Part shown: piece by piece, positions 1 to 9,494 of the stretch
Position numbering within the stretch: position 1 is the first letter of the stretch
How the letters are laid out: each line of letters opens with the position of its first letter
Source: Virgibacillus sp. 7505
GTDB taxonomy: Bacteria > Bacillota > Bacilli > Bacillales > Amphibacillaceae
Length of the DNA stretch: 64,000 nt
Assembly: GCF_002272135.1 (NCBI RefSeq)
Contig: NZ_NPBF01000033.1
Location: 1 to 64,000 of the forward strand
Direction: 5' to 3'
Position numbers and translations under genes: made by a program
The notes under the pieces: generated by a model
Database searches by the model: none
What the model was told of the DNA's origin: nothing
Seen by the model: only the letters and a program-made list of their open reading frames with translations

Positions 1-75
1 GCCTTGCGACAGTAACTTTATACTATCACCATGTTTCGATACTGTCAATACTAGATTCAAAGAAATATAGAATAT

Positions 76-109
76 CTGCGAGGAAGCCGTCGAACCGTCT
101 TCCTCGCAG
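76..109. terminator. Inverted repeat downstream of ytwF, terminator-like
   Basis: An 11-bp perfect stem (CTGCGAGGAAG / CTTCCTCGCAG) encloses a 12-nt loop just beyond the ytwF stop codon. Neither side has a long uniform U-tract (TGCTTTT on the plus side, ATATTCTATATTTC on the minus side). It is probably a terminator shared with whatever lies to the left of the window. Confidence 0.55.
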
Positions 110-119
110 TGCTTTTACC

Positions 120-425
120 TTATTTAAAGACGAGTTCGCCTTTCCATTCCAGCATTCCGCCATCCATATTGATCACATCATAGCCTTGGTTCTCCATAAA
201 CGCAGCAGCATTCATGCTTCGATGACCGCCGCGGCAGACAAGTACATATGTGTCGTCCATCGGTAATTCAGGCAGCTTCTCAGGTATTTGCTGCAGCGGG
301 ATATGAATTGCTCCAGGAATCATACCTTGCTCTACTTCTTCATCTTCCCGTACATCAATCACTTTATAGGAAGAGGTGCCATTTTCAATTAGTTCATCCA
401 ATTCTTCCGGTTGTATATTCCGCAT
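120..425 (-). CDS. ytwF: Rhodanese-like domain protein (YtwF type)
   Basis: A 101-residue single-domain rhodanese homologue, probably a cytoplasmic sulfur carrier or sulfurtransferase whose in vivo acceptor is unknown. The sequence shows the domain entry VIDVREDEE near residue 23 and the active loop VCRGGHRS near residue 63, where the Cys would carry the persulfide. The start ATG is preceded by AAAGGGGAACGGAAC, a good ribosome binding site. It lies directly downstream of leuS in the same direction, as ytwF does in Bacillus. A hairpin between the genes suggests separate transcription. The family assignment is firm, the physiological role is not. Confidence 0.88.
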   Translation of the reverse strand: MRNIQPEELDELIENGTSSYKVIDVREDEEVEQGMIPGAIHIPLQQIPEKLPELPMDDTYVLVCRGGHRSMNAAAFMENQGYDVINMDGGMLEWKGELVFK

Positions 426-450
426 GTTCCGTTCCCCTTTACTTAAAATA

Positions 451-479
451 GAATCCCTTCCGTAAAACAGAAGGGATTC
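451..479 (-). terminator. leuS terminator
   Basis: A 10-bp stem GAATCCCTTC / GAAGGGATTC lies immediately downstream of the leuS stop codon and is followed on the minus strand by TATTTTAAG. The U-run is modest. Confidence 0.7.
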
Positions 480-484
480 GCTTA

Positions 485-2899
485 TCAGTTTGCTACTACA
501 TTGACTAGCTTGCCTGGAACGACAATCACTTTACGGACAGTCTTTCCTTCCAGCCAGCTTTTCATTTGTTCGTCGTTTAGTGCAATTTTCTCAAGTTCTT
601 CTTTTGAAGCATCATGAGGCACCATAACTTTTGATCGCACTTTACCCATTGCCTGTAATACGATTTCGATTTCTTGTTCAACAAGCTTCGACTCATCATG
701 GACCGGCCATTCTGCAAACGTAATCGTATCTTCATGACCAAGTTTACTCCATAGCTCCTCTGCAATATGCGGTGCCACCGGTGAAAGCAATTTCACGAAT
801 CCTTCTGCAAATTCACGCGGAATGACAGGCGCTTTGTAACAATCATTGATGAATACCATCAATTGAGAGATACCTGTATTGAAGCGCAAAGCTTCAAAGT
901 CCTCTGTCACTTTTTTCACAGTTTCATGATACGTTTTTTGCAGATCTTCCGATTCTGTATCCTGTACTTTCTCAGAAAGTTCTCCTGTTTCTGTGATAAA
1001 TAATCGCCATATACGATCAAGGAATCGACGGGAGCCATCCAATCCATTTTCAGACCAAGCAATGGAGGCATCCAGCGGCCCCATGAACATTTCATATAGA
1101 CGAAGTGTATCTGCACCGTGGGAATCGATAACATCATCAGGGTTCACCACGTTACCTTTGGATTTACTCATCTTCTCATTATTTTCTCCAAGGATCATTC
1201 CTTGATTATATAACTTTTGGAAAGGTTCTTTTGTCGGTACAGCACCGATATCAAACAAGAACTTGTGCCAGAAACGCGCATACAGCAAGTGAAGCACAGC
1301 ATGCTCTGCTCCCCCGATATATACGTCAACCGGCAGCCATTTCTTCAGCGTCTCAAAATCAGCCAGCTTCTCCGGGTTCTTCGGATCGATATAACGAAGG
1401 AAGTACCAGCAGCTTCCTGCCCATTGCGGCATTGTATGTGTTTCACGCTTCCCTTTCTTACCTGTTTCGGGATCAGTGACATTCACCCATTCCGTAATAT
1501 TAGCAAGCGGGGACTCACCAGTGCCGGATGATTTGATTTCATCTGTTTTCGGCAAAACAAGTGGAAGCTCTTCTTCCGGTACACTTGTCATTGTACCATC
1601 TTCCCAATGGATTACTGGAATTGGCTCACCCCAGTAGCGCTGACGGCTGAAAATCCAGTCTCGCAGACGATAACTGATCTTTTTCGAACCTTGTTTGTTC
1701 TCTTCCAGCCAAGTAATTGCTGCAGATATTGCATCTTGTTTATTCATACCATCAAGGAAATCAGAATTGATATGCGCTCCCTCACCAGTATGAGCTTCAT
1801 TTTCTATGTCAGCACCTTCGATAACTGCCTTGATCGGCAAATCGAAAGTCTTTGCAAATTCATAGTCGCGTTCATCATGAGCAGGTACAGCCATGATAGC
1901 TCCGGAACCATAACTCATAAGTACATAATCCGCAATCCAGATCGGCATTTTCTCGCCATTGACCGGGTTGATTGCATATGCTCCTGTAAAGACACCAGTT
2001 TTCTCTTTCGCAAGATCTGTACGCTCCAAATCACTTTTCGCAGCAACTTCTTGTTTGTATGCTTCGACAGCCTTCTGTTGTGCCTCAGTAGTAATTTTAT
2101 CAACTAACGGGTGCTCTGGGGACAGTACCGCGAATGTAGCACCGAACAAAGTATCCGGACGAGTCGTAAACACATCAAAACTTTCATCAGTGCCTTCTAT
2201 GCGGAATGTTACTTCCGCACCTTCCGAGCGTCCAATCCAATTGCGTTGCATTTCTTTCAAGCTTTCCGGCCAGTCAAGTTCATCCAAGTCTTCTAGCAGG
2301 CGATCGGCATAAGCAGTAATACGAAGCACCCATTGCTTCATCGGCTTGCGGATGACAGGATGTCCGCCCCGTTCACTCTTTCCGTCGATGACTTCTTCAT
2401 TGGAAAGTACAGTACCAAGAGCTGGACACCAGTTCACTGCTACCTCATCCACATAAGCAAGACCCTTTTTATACAATTGAAGGAAAATCCATTGTGTCCA
2501 TTTATAGTATTCTGGATCTGTCGTATTAACTTCACGATCCCAATCGTAAGAGAACCCAAGCTCCTTGATCTGTCTTGTGAAGGTCGCGATATTCTTTTTC
2601 GTGAATTCTTCCGGATCATTTCCAGTGTCGAGCGCGTACTGCTCTGCAGGTAATCCGAAGGCATCCCAACCGATTGGATGCAGTACTTCATAGCCTTGCA
2701 TCCGTTTCATGCGAGACAGAATATCTGTAGCTGTATAGCCCTCAGGATGCCCAACATGCAAACCCGCACCGGATGGATAAGGAAACATATCCAGCGCATA
2801 AAACTTTTGTTTTTCAGAGGAAGTATCTGTTTTGAATGTTTTATTTTCTTCCCAATAAGCTTGCCATTTCTTTTCGATTTCATGATGATTGAATGACAT
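485..2899 (-). CDS. leuS: Leucyl-tRNA synthetase
   Basis: Class I aminoacyl-tRNA synthetase that charges tRNA-Leu. The protein is 804 residues, normal for bacterial LeuRS. The HIGH-type ATP motif appears as HVGH at residues 48-51 after the PYPSGAGL stretch, and the KMSKS loop is intact (EKMSKSKGN). The large CP1 editing insert is present between them, with the typical GTG and VPAHDERD segments. The start was set at the ATG before SFNHHEIEK because AGGAGGCACACGAT sits just upstream. The open frame extends 37 codons further, but those codons fall inside the T-box leader. Expression should follow the charging state of tRNA-Leu. Confidence 0.97.
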   Translation of the reverse strand: MSFNHHEIEKKWQAYWEENKTFKTDTSSEKQKFYALDMFPYPSGAGLHVGHPEGYTATDILSRMKRMQGYEVLHPIGWDAFGLPAEQYALDTGNDPEEFTKKNIATFTRQIKELGFSYDWDREVNTTDPEYYKWTQWIFLQLYKKGLAYVDEVAVNWCPALGTVLSNEEVIDGKSERGGHPVIRKPMKQWVLRITAYADRLLEDLDELDWPESLKEMQRNWIGRSEGAEVTFRIEGTDESFDVFTTRPDTLFGATFAVLSPEHPLVDKITTEAQQKAVEAYKQEVAAKSDLERTDLAKEKTGVFTGAYAINPVNGEKMPIWIADYVLMSYGSGAIMAVPAHDERDYEFAKTFDLPIKAVIEGADIENEAHTGEGAHINSDFLDGMNKQDAISAAITWLEENKQGSKKISYRLRDWIFSRQRYWGEPIPVIHWEDGTMTSVPEEELPLVLPKTDEIKSSGTGESPLANITEWVNVTDPETGKKGKRETHTMPQWAGSCWYFLRYIDPKNPEKLADFETLKKWLPVDVYIGGAEHAVLHLLYARFWHKFLFDIGAVPTKEPFQKLYNQGMILGENNEKMSKSKGNVVNPDDVIDSHGADTLRLYEMFMGPLDASIAWSENGLDGSRRFLDRIWRLFITETGELSEKVQDTESEDLQKTYHETVKKVTEDFEALRFNTGISQLMVFINDCYKAPVIPREFAEGFVKLLSPVAPHIAEELWSKLGHEDTITFAEWPVHDESKLVEQEIEIVLQAMGKVRSKVMVPHDASKEELEKIALNDEQMKSWLEGKTVRKVIVVPGKLVNVVAN

Positions 2900-2949
2900 A
2901 TCGTGTGCCTCCTGTACTCTCTTCAACTTGAACAATCTGACCGTGAAGC

Positions 2950-3203
2950 AAAGAAAAAAGCCCCTCATCCCAATAATGGGACGAGAGACTTCTCCCGCGG
3001 TACCACCCAACTTAGCGCTAATTGCGCCCGCTCGACATTCCTTAACGCGGAAAACGGCAAAAAGTACTGGCAGTTCCCTTTTGCAATTACGAAGGCGAGT
3101 TCACAAGATGCTGGGACGGCTTGCACCGGAATGCCGTCTCTCTTAAACCAAGCAGAGCTTGCTACTACTCCTTCTCCTCATCGTTCACAGTATTGTTGTG
3201 TCC
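2950..3203 (-). promoter_or_regulatory. T-box leader (leucine, CUC specifier) of leuS
   Basis: The minus strand carries the conserved T-box sequence GGGTGGTACCGCGGGA at 2993-3008. A terminator follows (CTCGTCCCA / TTGGGATGAG, then GGGGCTTTTTT, about 2954-2985). Upstream are AGAGAG and a stem I with GTGAA-CTC-GCC, so the specifier codon is CTC (Leu) at 3097-3099. Uncharged tRNA-Leu pairing with the specifier and the T-box bulge should favour the antiterminator and read-through into leuS. Confidence 0.95.
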
Positions 3204-3232
3204 AGTGTACGGAACTGGACTGCATTTGTCAA
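3204..3232 (-). promoter_or_regulatory. Sigma-A promoter of the leuS T-box transcript
   Basis: TTGACA (3227-3232) and TACACT (3204-3209) are separated by exactly 17 bp on the minus strand. The -35 hexamer overlaps the TGA stop codon (3229-3231) of the upstream chemoreceptor gene, leaving no intergenic terminator between the two genes. Confidence 0.8.
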
Positions 3233-4890
3233 GATTCGGCAGCTTCCGTCCGGAACACCGAAACAGCGTCCTGCAGTTCACGTGTTACACGATCAAGCTG
3301 ACCGACTGTCATTGCCAGCTGCTCATACGCTCCATACTGGGCATTGGTGGAATGATGGACGATATCGGTCTTCGCAGTATTTTCCTGAAGGGTACTGCTG
3401 ATTTGTTCTACCCTGCCTAGTACCTCAGCTCCCAGCCGCTCCGATTGGATGCTGCCGTTTTGGATTTGCTGCAGCCGATTCGAGATGGACTGAAACTTTT
3501 CTTCGATCTCCATGAATGAGCTTTCCATACTTTCCATAGAAGCTATTTCCGCTTTGGCAATTTCATGGCCGAATTGTACAGCTTCGGATAAACTCATAGT
3601 ACCCTGTCGAATCGACCCTACCGTCTGATAAATAGCATCTGCAGATGATTTGGACTCATCCGCCAGTTTTCTAATTTCATCTGCAACGACAGCAAAGCCT
3701 TTCCCCGCTTCACCCGCTCTTGCAGCCTCAATTGCGGCGTTTAGCGCAAGCAGATTGGTCTGTTCAGCGACAGAAGATACTGATGCTACCATTTGCTCGA
3801 TTTGCTGGGAGTATTGGATGAAACCTCGAAGCGATGCTTCCATCAAGTCTCTGCTTTCTCCGTTTTTGACCATGAGCTGCTGCTGGTTATGTACAGTTTC
3901 CCTGCCGCGTACCGCTGCCTCAGACGCAAGTTTGCCCAGCGCGACTGTTTCCGTAGCAAACGCACTGTTTGCACTGCCTTGCTTATCCATCTGCTCTATC
4001 AGCGTCACCGTCTGCTGCAAATCTGCAGAAATTCGCTGCGATCCGGAAGTGATTTCACCAACTGAAGCAGCAATTTCTTTATGGAGCCCCTGTAGATTCT
4101 GGTTGTCTTTATCAATTTCAACAGACATTCCGGCTACTTCATCACTAGCCTTCTCAATGGAACCAATCAAATTCTTCAGCTGCTCCGTCATTTGTCCGAA
4201 GGCTTGGTTCATCTCACTGATTTCCAGACTACCTGTTTTCTCTAACGGTCCCACCGTTAGATCACCCGCTGCAATTTGGTTCGTCCTGGATGCGAGTGCC
4301 AATAGGGGATCTGCAATCGACTTACTCGTTCTTCGAGATGTGTAGTTTGTGATGACTATGAGCAGCAATACGCCTATAACAGACACCACAATCACAAATG
4401 TAATCTGATTCTGCAGGGTAAGCTGTTCATCCTCATAAGCTGCTGTACTGTATGCGTTCGCCATATAAATATCATTCAGCAGTCCTTGGACACGGCTTGA
4501 TAACCGCAGCGCATCCATCTCATTCACATTAGTCAGCAGACTCGTTACTTCTGCCTGCCATTCATCATATTTTTCCTTTCCCGCCTCGAGATATGCTGCT
4601 GACTGCCCTTCCGATGATTGCAAAAGCTGCTTGAAGCTTGAATTGCTTTGTTCCATGTAAGAGCGTAAATCAGCCGCGGAAGCATCCGTGCGGATTGTAG
4701 TCGTATTCCGCAGTACCTGTCCGGCATTGTTCAGCTGACTGTCAAGCTGTTGAAGCTGAAGGAGATGCTGAACTTGCTCATAACTCGAAGCATTGATCCT
4801 TATCATACTGAAAATGATAAAAGCAATGAGCGCCAATGCCAAAGCACTCGTCCCTGCTGCCTGCAGGAATAGTTTCCGTGTCAGTTTCAT
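3229..4890 (-). CDS. Methyl-accepting chemotaxis protein
   Basis: A 553-residue membrane chemoreceptor. One TM helix is at about residues 12-31 and another at about 162-181. The extracellular part between them is mostly helical with LQLQQLD-type repeats and looks like a four-helix-bundle sensor. A HAMP region (about 185-240) and a long coiled coil follow. The highly conserved signalling tip [20 protein letters not shown] starts at residue 374. It should relay ligand state to CheA/CheW. The gene starts 5 bp after the stop of a BMP-family lipoprotein gene, so the two are probably co-translated, and the lipoprotein is the natural candidate for its ligand-loaded partner. The ligand is unknown. 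Confidence 0.95.
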   Translation of the reverse strand: MKLTRKLFLQAAGTSALALALIAFIIFSMIRINASSYEQVQHLLQLQQLDSQLNNAGQVLRNTTTIRTDASAADLRSYMEQSNSSFKQLLQSSEGQSAAYLEAGKEKYDEWQAEVTSLLTNVNEMDALRLSSRVQGLLNDIYMANAYSTAAYEDEQLTLQNQITFVIVVSVIGVLLLIVITNYTSRRTSKSIADPLLALASRTNQIAAGDLTVGPLEKTGSLEISEMNQAFGQMTEQLKNLIGSIEKASDEVAGMSVEIDKDNQNLQGLHKEIAASVGEITSGSQRISADLQQTVTLIEQMDKQGSANSAFATETVALGKLASEAAVRGRETVHNQQQLMVKNGESRDLMEASLRGFIQYSQQIEQMVASVSSVAEQTNLLALNAAIEAARAGEAGKGFAVVADEIRKLADESKSSADAIYQTVGSIRQGTMSLSEAVQFGHEIAKAEIASMESMESSFMEIEEKFQSISNRLQQIQNGSIQSERLGAEVLGRVEQISSTLQENTAKTDIVHHSTNAQYGAYEQLAMTVGQLDRVTRELQDAVSVFRTEAAES

Positions 4891-4895
4891 TTAGC

Positions 4896-5843
4896 TCACT
4901 CCGATTCTAACAGCTTTTGTGTCGCTGTATGGACTTTCCCTTCAACTGTGTCGGTAATACTGACAACAGCGATAGGACTTAACCCGACAGCCTGCTCTTC
5001 TAAACCGATCATATGATTTTCAGGCAACTCTTTGCCTTTTGATAACCGTTCAAGAAAATCGAATATAATATGATCAATTTGCACCTGAGCAGACGTGACG
5101 ACATTTTCAGGAGCGAGATAGCTCTGGTCACCTCCAGCGCCGATCGCATATACATTCGCGAGTGCTGCTTGCTGCAGCATTGCCTTTCCAGCATCGCCAG
5201 GCTCAGCGAAAAGAATATCTGCTTCTTCAGCGATCATTTCCTTTGCCGCTTTGCTGCCTGCTGCCTTATCATCTGGCGAAGTCCCCCGAACGAGCAGTTC
5301 GGTATCCTTGGACGTATCTGCAATTCCTTGTTCGAAACCTTCCAGGTAAGCACTGGACGACCCGCCAATGAACCCTGCTTTACCTGACTGCGTCACAGTG
5401 GCAGCCGCCACTCCAGCCAAATAACCTGCCTGCTTTGTATCAAATGAGTAGCCGAACAGATTTTCTCCTTCCAGCTCCGTCTCAAAAGCTATGTATGTAA
5501 TTTCGGGATTGACCTTCGACTCACTGATTACCGCATCCTCCGCTGTTGTTTCCAACGTGATAATCATGTCCATTCCTTCTTCCGCTAGTTCCTTTAATGC
5601 TTTTTCATAGGTTAATTCTGCAGTGATCTCTTTATATGAATAAATGATATCAAGCCGGTCTCTCGCTTTTGTCAGTCCCTCGATCGCTAAATCATTTCCT
5701 TCCTGATCTCCGAGCCCTGCTTCTGTCAAAACGATACCGATACGTTTTTCTTCATCCAGTTTAGCTGCTGCCGGGTTTGCCGCACACCCAGATAAATAAC
5801 ATAGAATCAAGGCACAAATAGGTATTAGGATGTACTTATACAT
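4896..5843 (-). CDS. BMP-family (Med/PnrA-like) substrate-binding lipoprotein
   Basis: A 315-residue exported lipoprotein. The signal peptide ends in the lipobox LSGC with the lipidated Cys at residue 20. The mature part has the BMP fold features of purine-nucleoside-type binding proteins: IGIVLTEAGLGDQ at the start, then YSFDTKQAGYLAGVAAA and AGFIGG. PnrA/BmpA relatives bind nucleosides, and Bacillus Med belongs to the same superfamily. No ABC transporter subunits are nearby. The next gene, 5 bp away, is a chemoreceptor, so a sensing role rather than uptake is a reasonable inference. A sigma-D-like promoter lies upstream. Confidence 0.88.
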   Translation of the reverse strand: MYKYILIPICALILCYLSGCAANPAAAKLDEEKRIGIVLTEAGLGDQEGNDLAIEGLTKARDRLDIIYSYKEITAELTYEKALKELAEEGMDMIITLETTAEDAVISESKVNPEITYIAFETELEGENLFGYSFDTKQAGYLAGVAAATVTQSGKAGFIGGSSSAYLEGFEQGIADTSKDTELLVRGTSPDDKAAGSKAAKEMIAEEADILFAEPGDAGKAMLQQAALANVYAIGAGGDQSYLAPENVVTSAQVQIDHIIFDFLERLSKGKELPENHMIGLEEQAVGLSPIAVVSITDTVEGKVHTATQKLLESE

Positions 5844-5889
5844 GTCGATATACTCCTTTCTCTTTCTTCATACTAATACTATGGTCCTT

Positions 5890-5916
5890 ACATCGACAGT
5901 TTTCTACATATATTTG
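5890..5916 (-). promoter_or_regulatory. Sigma-D-like promoter of the lipoprotein/chemoreceptor pair
   Basis: On the minus strand CAAA is followed, after 15 bp, by GTCGATGT. The Bacillus sigma-D consensus is TAAA-N15-GCCGATAT, so the spacing is exact and the -10 matches 6 of 8 positions. Motility-type control would fit the chemoreceptor downstream. Confidence 0.5.
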
Positions 5917-6026
5917 GTAAATTAATTGTAAATTTTCCTTTACACTAAAGAGATTTGATTTGCTAAATAAGCGCATGTAGCGTAAAAATAAGAGAGTACA
6001 ATTTGTCAGAGAGAGGATTCAGGGAA

Positions 6027-6596
6027 ATGCTAAAACACGTTATCGCTTATGCACACGAACTGATGGAGCAAGTGATTCAGCCAGGAGATACTGTCATTGA
6101 TGCAACATGCGGAAATGGGAACGATACACTCGTACTCAGCCGTTATGTCGGCGAAGATGGAAAGGTGCTGGCATTCGATATACAGGAGCAGGCCATCGAA
6201 ATGACGAGTAAGCACTTAAGCCTGCATGATGTCACGAATACGACGTTGATTCTGGACAGCCACCAGCGTGTCGATCATTATATAACTCCCGAAGATGAAG
6301 GGAAGCTTGCTGGAGCCATTTTCAATTTAGGCTATTTGCCAGGGAGCAGTAAAGCTATTACCACCAATGCAGAAAGCACGATTACTGCAATTGAGAAAAT
6401 CCGTCACGCAATGAAACCCGGCGGCAGAATCGTTTTGGTCGTTTATCATGGCCATCCGGAAGGCGCCATTGAAAAAGAAGGACTGCTTGCCCACGTAAAG
6501 GATTATGATCAAAAACATTACGCCGTCTTGCAGTACCGTTTCCTTAACCAAAAGAATACTCCGCCATTCATCATTGCAATCGAGAAGAAAAAATGA
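6027..6596 (+). CDS. mnmM: SAM-dependent tRNA (mnm5s2U34) methyltransferase MnmM (YtqB)
   Basis: A 189-residue class I methyltransferase. The SAM-binding motif I is DATCGNGND near residue 28, followed by acidic motif II (AFDI) and the NLGYLPG catalytic-side motif. The B. subtilis homologue YtqB was shown to methylate the nm5 wobble-uridine intermediate of tRNAs, completing mnm5(s2)U34 in organisms lacking MnmC. An upstream in-frame TTG could add 8 residues, but the ATG at 6027 follows GAGAGGATTCAGGGAA and is preferred. In B. subtilis its neighbour is ytpB; here 7.4 kb of other genes lies between them. Its last codons are part of the repeat that brackets that insert. Confidence 0.88.
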   Translation: MLKHVIAYAHELMEQVIQPGDTVIDATCGNGNDTLVLSRYVGEDGKVLAFDIQEQAIEMTSKHLSLHDVTNTTLILDSHQRVDHYITPEDEGKLAGAIFNLGYLPGSSKAITTNAESTITAIEKIRHAMKPGGRIVLVVYHGHPEGAIEKEGLLAHVKDYDQKHYAVLQYRFLNQKNTPPFIIAIEKKK

Positions 6597-6638
6597 AAGA
6601 AGCGCGAGCCCCTGGCCAATCGGGGTACGCGCTTCTTT
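6582..6638. repeat. Left 57-bp direct repeat bracketing the catabolic insert
   Basis: This segment contains the last codons of mnmM plus a terminator hairpin. It recurs at 13961-14017 in the same orientation with 56 of 57 bases identical (only G/A differs, in the hairpin loop). In this copy the mnmM coding part is genuine and the ytpB side is missing. Confidence 0.95.
6598..6638. terminator. Bidirectional terminator, mnmM / insert operon
   Basis: The stem AAGAAGCGCG / CGCGCTTCTT with inner CCCC/GGGG pairs is followed by TTTTTT on the plus side and TTTCATTTTTT on the minus side. It can end both mnmM transcription and the minus-strand catabolic operon. Confidence 0.85.
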
Positions 6639-6688
6639 TTTATAGCTTTCAGCAAGAAACTTGATAATATTCGGTGTTATACATATAC

Positions 6689-7666
6689 TCAAAGTCTGTT
6701 TTTTAAAAACTGATACGCCATCTGATCAGCTTCCTCTCCCATTGTGGGGCCGTGATTAGCCTTGGAAGCAGCTAGATACATAGCCTCCGCACCAGAAGAC
6801 ACTAGGGCATTATAAAGGCTCTCGCTTTGCTCAATCGGTACCAGAGGGTCTTTACTCCCATGCAAAATCATCATCGGTGGATTATCGGCGCTTGCGTATG
6901 TAATCGGACTGCATTTTTTGGCTAGTTCTATATACTTCCAATCCAGTTCACCCGTATCACCTCTTTCCAGCAATCCATTCAAATCCAACAACGATTTTCC
7001 AGGCTCAGTATATCCAAGAATTTGGGTTACAACAGTATCCATGGACTTGTCTGCATGATCAACTTCTGTTCCAGACAAATTCTTTAATGCTGCATTGGTA
7101 TCACTCTTGATGAGTTCTACTAAGTCGGATGGCGGATAAAAAATTGCTGCTGCCCTTACCGCACTTGTATATTCTTGGTTACCGCCGACATCCCCTTCCA
7201 TTTCCCTGCAATTTGCGCTCATTGCGACCATTGCTGCTAGATGTCCGCCAGCAGAGTTCCCCAACACGCCAATTCGTTCAGGATCGATATGGTATCTATT
7301 TGCATTCGCTTTCAAATAACGCACCACTCCCTTGCAGTCATGAATGCACGCCGGGAAAACAGACTGACTGGCCAAGCGATAGGATGGAGATACAATGGTA
7401 TATCCTTGTTCTACCAACTTTATAAGTTCCCTGAAATATACTGCTTTCTGGGTAACCTGCTTGTATTCTCCATACATCCACCCACCACCAAAATAGTAAA
7501 TGATGCAGGGACCTGGAGTTTTCTGGTTAAGGTCTTGATAAATGTCCATTTTCAGTGTGTATGACTCACCAGTATCAAGCGCTACCTCGGCAAAGGATAT
7601 ATCTTCGCAGCGCGGCGGCCGGCCTGGCGGACATAATGGTTTTACATTAGAAATCTGTTGTCCCAT
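6689..7666 (-). CDS. Alpha/beta hydrolase, esterase-lipase (BD-FAE-like) type
   Basis: A 325-residue cytoplasmic alpha/beta hydrolase. The oxyanion-hole region YYFGGGWMYG precedes the nucleophile elbow GNSAGG, and a late segment carries ILHGSKDPLVP with the catalytic Asp and NHGPT with the His. This layout is typical of acetyl-xylan/feruloyl-esterase-like and hormone-sensitive-lipase-like enzymes. The start ATG was chosen because GGGAGGAAACGTGT is directly upstream; an upstream in-frame ATG lacks a site. It is the last gene of the minus-strand insert. De-esterification of an acylated sugar acid is a plausible job but is inference. Confidence 0.85.
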   Translation of the reverse strand: MGQQISNVKPLCPPGRPPRCEDISFAEVALDTGESYTLKMDIYQDLNQKTPGPCIIYYFGGGWMYGEYKQVTQKAVYFRELIKLVEQGYTIVSPSYRLASQSVFPACIHDCKGVVRYLKANANRYHIDPERIGVLGNSAGGHLAAMVAMSANCREMEGDVGGNQEYTSAVRAAAIFYPPSDLVELIKSDTNAALKNLSGTEVDHADKSMDTVVTQILGYTEPGKSLLDLNGLLERGDTGELDWKYIELAKKCSPITYASADNPPMMILHGSKDPLVPIEQSESLYNALVSSGAEAMYLAASKANHGPTMGEEADQMAYQFLKNRL

Positions 7667-7837
7667 ACACGTTTCCTCCCAATATATATTACAGTCTTTT
7701 ATAGACCGCCTAGTTGATAAAGGATTCATCCTGATTTGGAATCAAGCTCTCTATCAGGTTAAAACAAAACGACTCCAGCTTAATCCTCGTTATACAAGCT
7801 GATTGCATTCCATTCATCAGTTCCTGTTATTACATAA

Positions 7838-9121
7838 TCAACTTACAGGGAACATAATCATCGCACCAACACTTAGCGCGAATATTCGAATCACATACAT
7901 AGGTACGGAGAACAGCCAGAACTGCGGCAGCTTATACTTACCCATACCTAAGATCATAGCAGGCATACCATCGACTGGCATGTAGCCGCCGTTCCATGCA
8001 GATATTACAACTGCAACCGCTGCAGCAGTTGGATCAAGACCCAAACTCAGGCTTGTTGCAATAGCGATCGGTGCAAAGATATATACAGAACCCATATTTG
8101 AACCAGTAAACGTAGCACATGTACTAGTTAAAAGAGCAAAAATGAAGATCAGCATGAATGGACTGATATTAGTCCCTAAAGAATTTGCCACGTAGTCTCC
8201 TACCATAGCTGTGAATCCAGTCTCAGCCAACGCATTGGCAACCCCTATAACACCGGCCATTAACAGGATGACTGGTGCACCCATATTATCTCGAACTTCC
8301 TTGAAGTCAAGTACATTAATTATCAGCAAGAATGCCCCAGCCAGGCCAGGTATGACATAAGCCGCTTCGCCAAATAAATTCATGAGCATCATGCCTGCTA
8401 CACTTAAGACAAAAGCCGCTATCGTAGCGTATTCTTTCCATTGAGGCATGGTATTGATTTCAGACGCAACTGCCACTTCATCAAATCCAGAATCTTCCGA
8501 AATCGGATGATCCGGCAATAGACGATAAGCAACCAAAGCCCACGCCAAAAAACCAAGGGTCAAGATGAAATTCACCACTGCAAACTTAGACATAGAAAGC
8601 CCGCCGGTAAATCCAGCTGTTTCCAGTACACTGACAGTAACACCATAAAACAGCGCCACATTGAAAGGAATCAAAGGATGGTTAGTCGCAAATCCCAAAG
8701 GCATCATTAATTTAGACGTAGGCATTTTTTTATTGTAAGGGATAGTAGATATCAAAGATAAAATAAGCACGTAGTATCCAGTGGAACCAGGTCCAGCTAA
8801 ACTGGCACCAAACATAACCACTACAATCAAAAGAGCATAACTTTTGTATCCTCCCTTATTCACCAAAGCAAGCATAGAACTTTGAACCTTACCAATTACA
8901 CTCGTCTTCATTAGTCCCGCCATGACAACCATAAAGCCGGCGACCATGATAACGCTTGAATTTACAAAGCCGGCGAAAGCCTCGGGAACTGTGGCCAGAC
9001 CTGTCACTACAAGCAAAAGGGAAGCTATGAGTGGTGGTGCGCCGAAGGCAAACTTATCTGACATGATCATCACAATCATCAGCACCAAGATACCAAGTGC
9101 AAGATACATATCCATTGTCAT
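7838..9121 (-). CDS. SLC13/CitM-type anion permease
   Basis: A 427-residue integral membrane protein with about ten or more hydrophobic helices and no signal peptide. It begins with a helix followed by SDKFAFGAPPLIASLLLVVTG, and both halves carry duplicated Gly/Ser/Thr-rich stretches (GASLAGPGSTGYY and TFTGSNMGSVYIFAPIA). This is the organisation of ArsB/SLC13/CitM-like ion transporters, which carry di- and tricarboxylates or related anions with H+ or Na+. The ATG follows AGAGGAGTAACAAAA. In this operon it is the obvious uptake protein for the acidic substrate, whose identity is unknown. Confidence 0.82.
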   Translation of the reverse strand: MTMDMYLALGILVLMIVMIMSDKFAFGAPPLIASLLLVVTGLATVPEAFAGFVNSSVIMVAGFMVVMAGLMKTSVIGKVQSSMLALVNKGGYKSYALLIVVVMFGASLAGPGSTGYYVLILSLISTIPYNKKMPTSKLMMPLGFATNHPLIPFNVALFYGVTVSVLETAGFTGGLSMSKFAVVNFILTLGFLAWALVAYRLLPDHPISEDSGFDEVAVASEINTMPQWKEYATIAAFVLSVAGMMLMNLFGEAAYVIPGLAGAFLLIINVLDFKEVRDNMGAPVILLMAGVIGVANALAETGFTAMVGDYVANSLGTNISPFMLIFIFALLTSTCATFTGSNMGSVYIFAPIAIATSLSLGLDPTAAAVAVVISAWNGGYMPVDGMPAMILGMGKYKLPQFWLFSVPMYVIRIFALSVGAMIMFPVS

Positions 9122-9494
9122 TTTTGTTACTCCTCTCTTAAGTGATGACACTTTGCCATCATCTTGAAGACTTCCTAGAGTCTCTTATGAGTTGCACATC
9201 ATACTCCCTTACAATCTCGAGCTAATCCCTCCCGATGAAGCGGTTACATTTTAAGGCGCTCCAACGGCAATTTTATATAGGAGCATGTTAAACCGATATC
9301 TCAGATTGCTCTGCTGCAATTCAACCGCGCACCTTTACTAGCAATGTGTTCAAACTATATGCGACAGCGTTGCATGAAAGTGTGCTGCGGCTGCTATGCA
9401 AACGCAGCACACCGATGCTAGAGTATTAGGAGACAGCCGCTATGTCGCCCCACACTCTATTCATTTACTGGTAGATTCATCTGGCCCTTTCTAC
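9122..9494. other. Intergenic region with hairpin and cre-like box
   Basis: No gene is visible here. It contains the 10-bp inverted repeat at 9380-9412 and, on the minus strand, AAAATGTAACCGCTTCAT at about 9238-9255. The latter resembles a catabolite-responsive element with two mismatches, and a similar AAAATGTAACC block lies in front of the YhcH gene (about 11175-11185). The region could hold a secondary promoter for the permease. Confidence 0.5.
9380..9412. repeat. Perfect 10-bp inverted repeat between sialidase-like and permease genes
   Basis: GTGTGCTGCG and CGCAGCACAC are separated by 13 nt. No U-tract follows on either strand, so it is more likely an intercistronic stability/processing hairpin or a protein site than a terminator. 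Confidence 0.7.

Noticed and set aside
1607-2107. A 166-codon plus-strand reading frame inside leuS
   Set aside because: It is fully antisense to conserved LeuRS sequence and has no ribosome binding site or recognisable motif.
3650-4345. A 231-codon plus-strand reading frame inside the chemoreceptor gene
   Set aside because: It is antisense to the conserved HAMP and signalling domain, with Ser/Ala/Cys-rich composition typical of a shadow frame.
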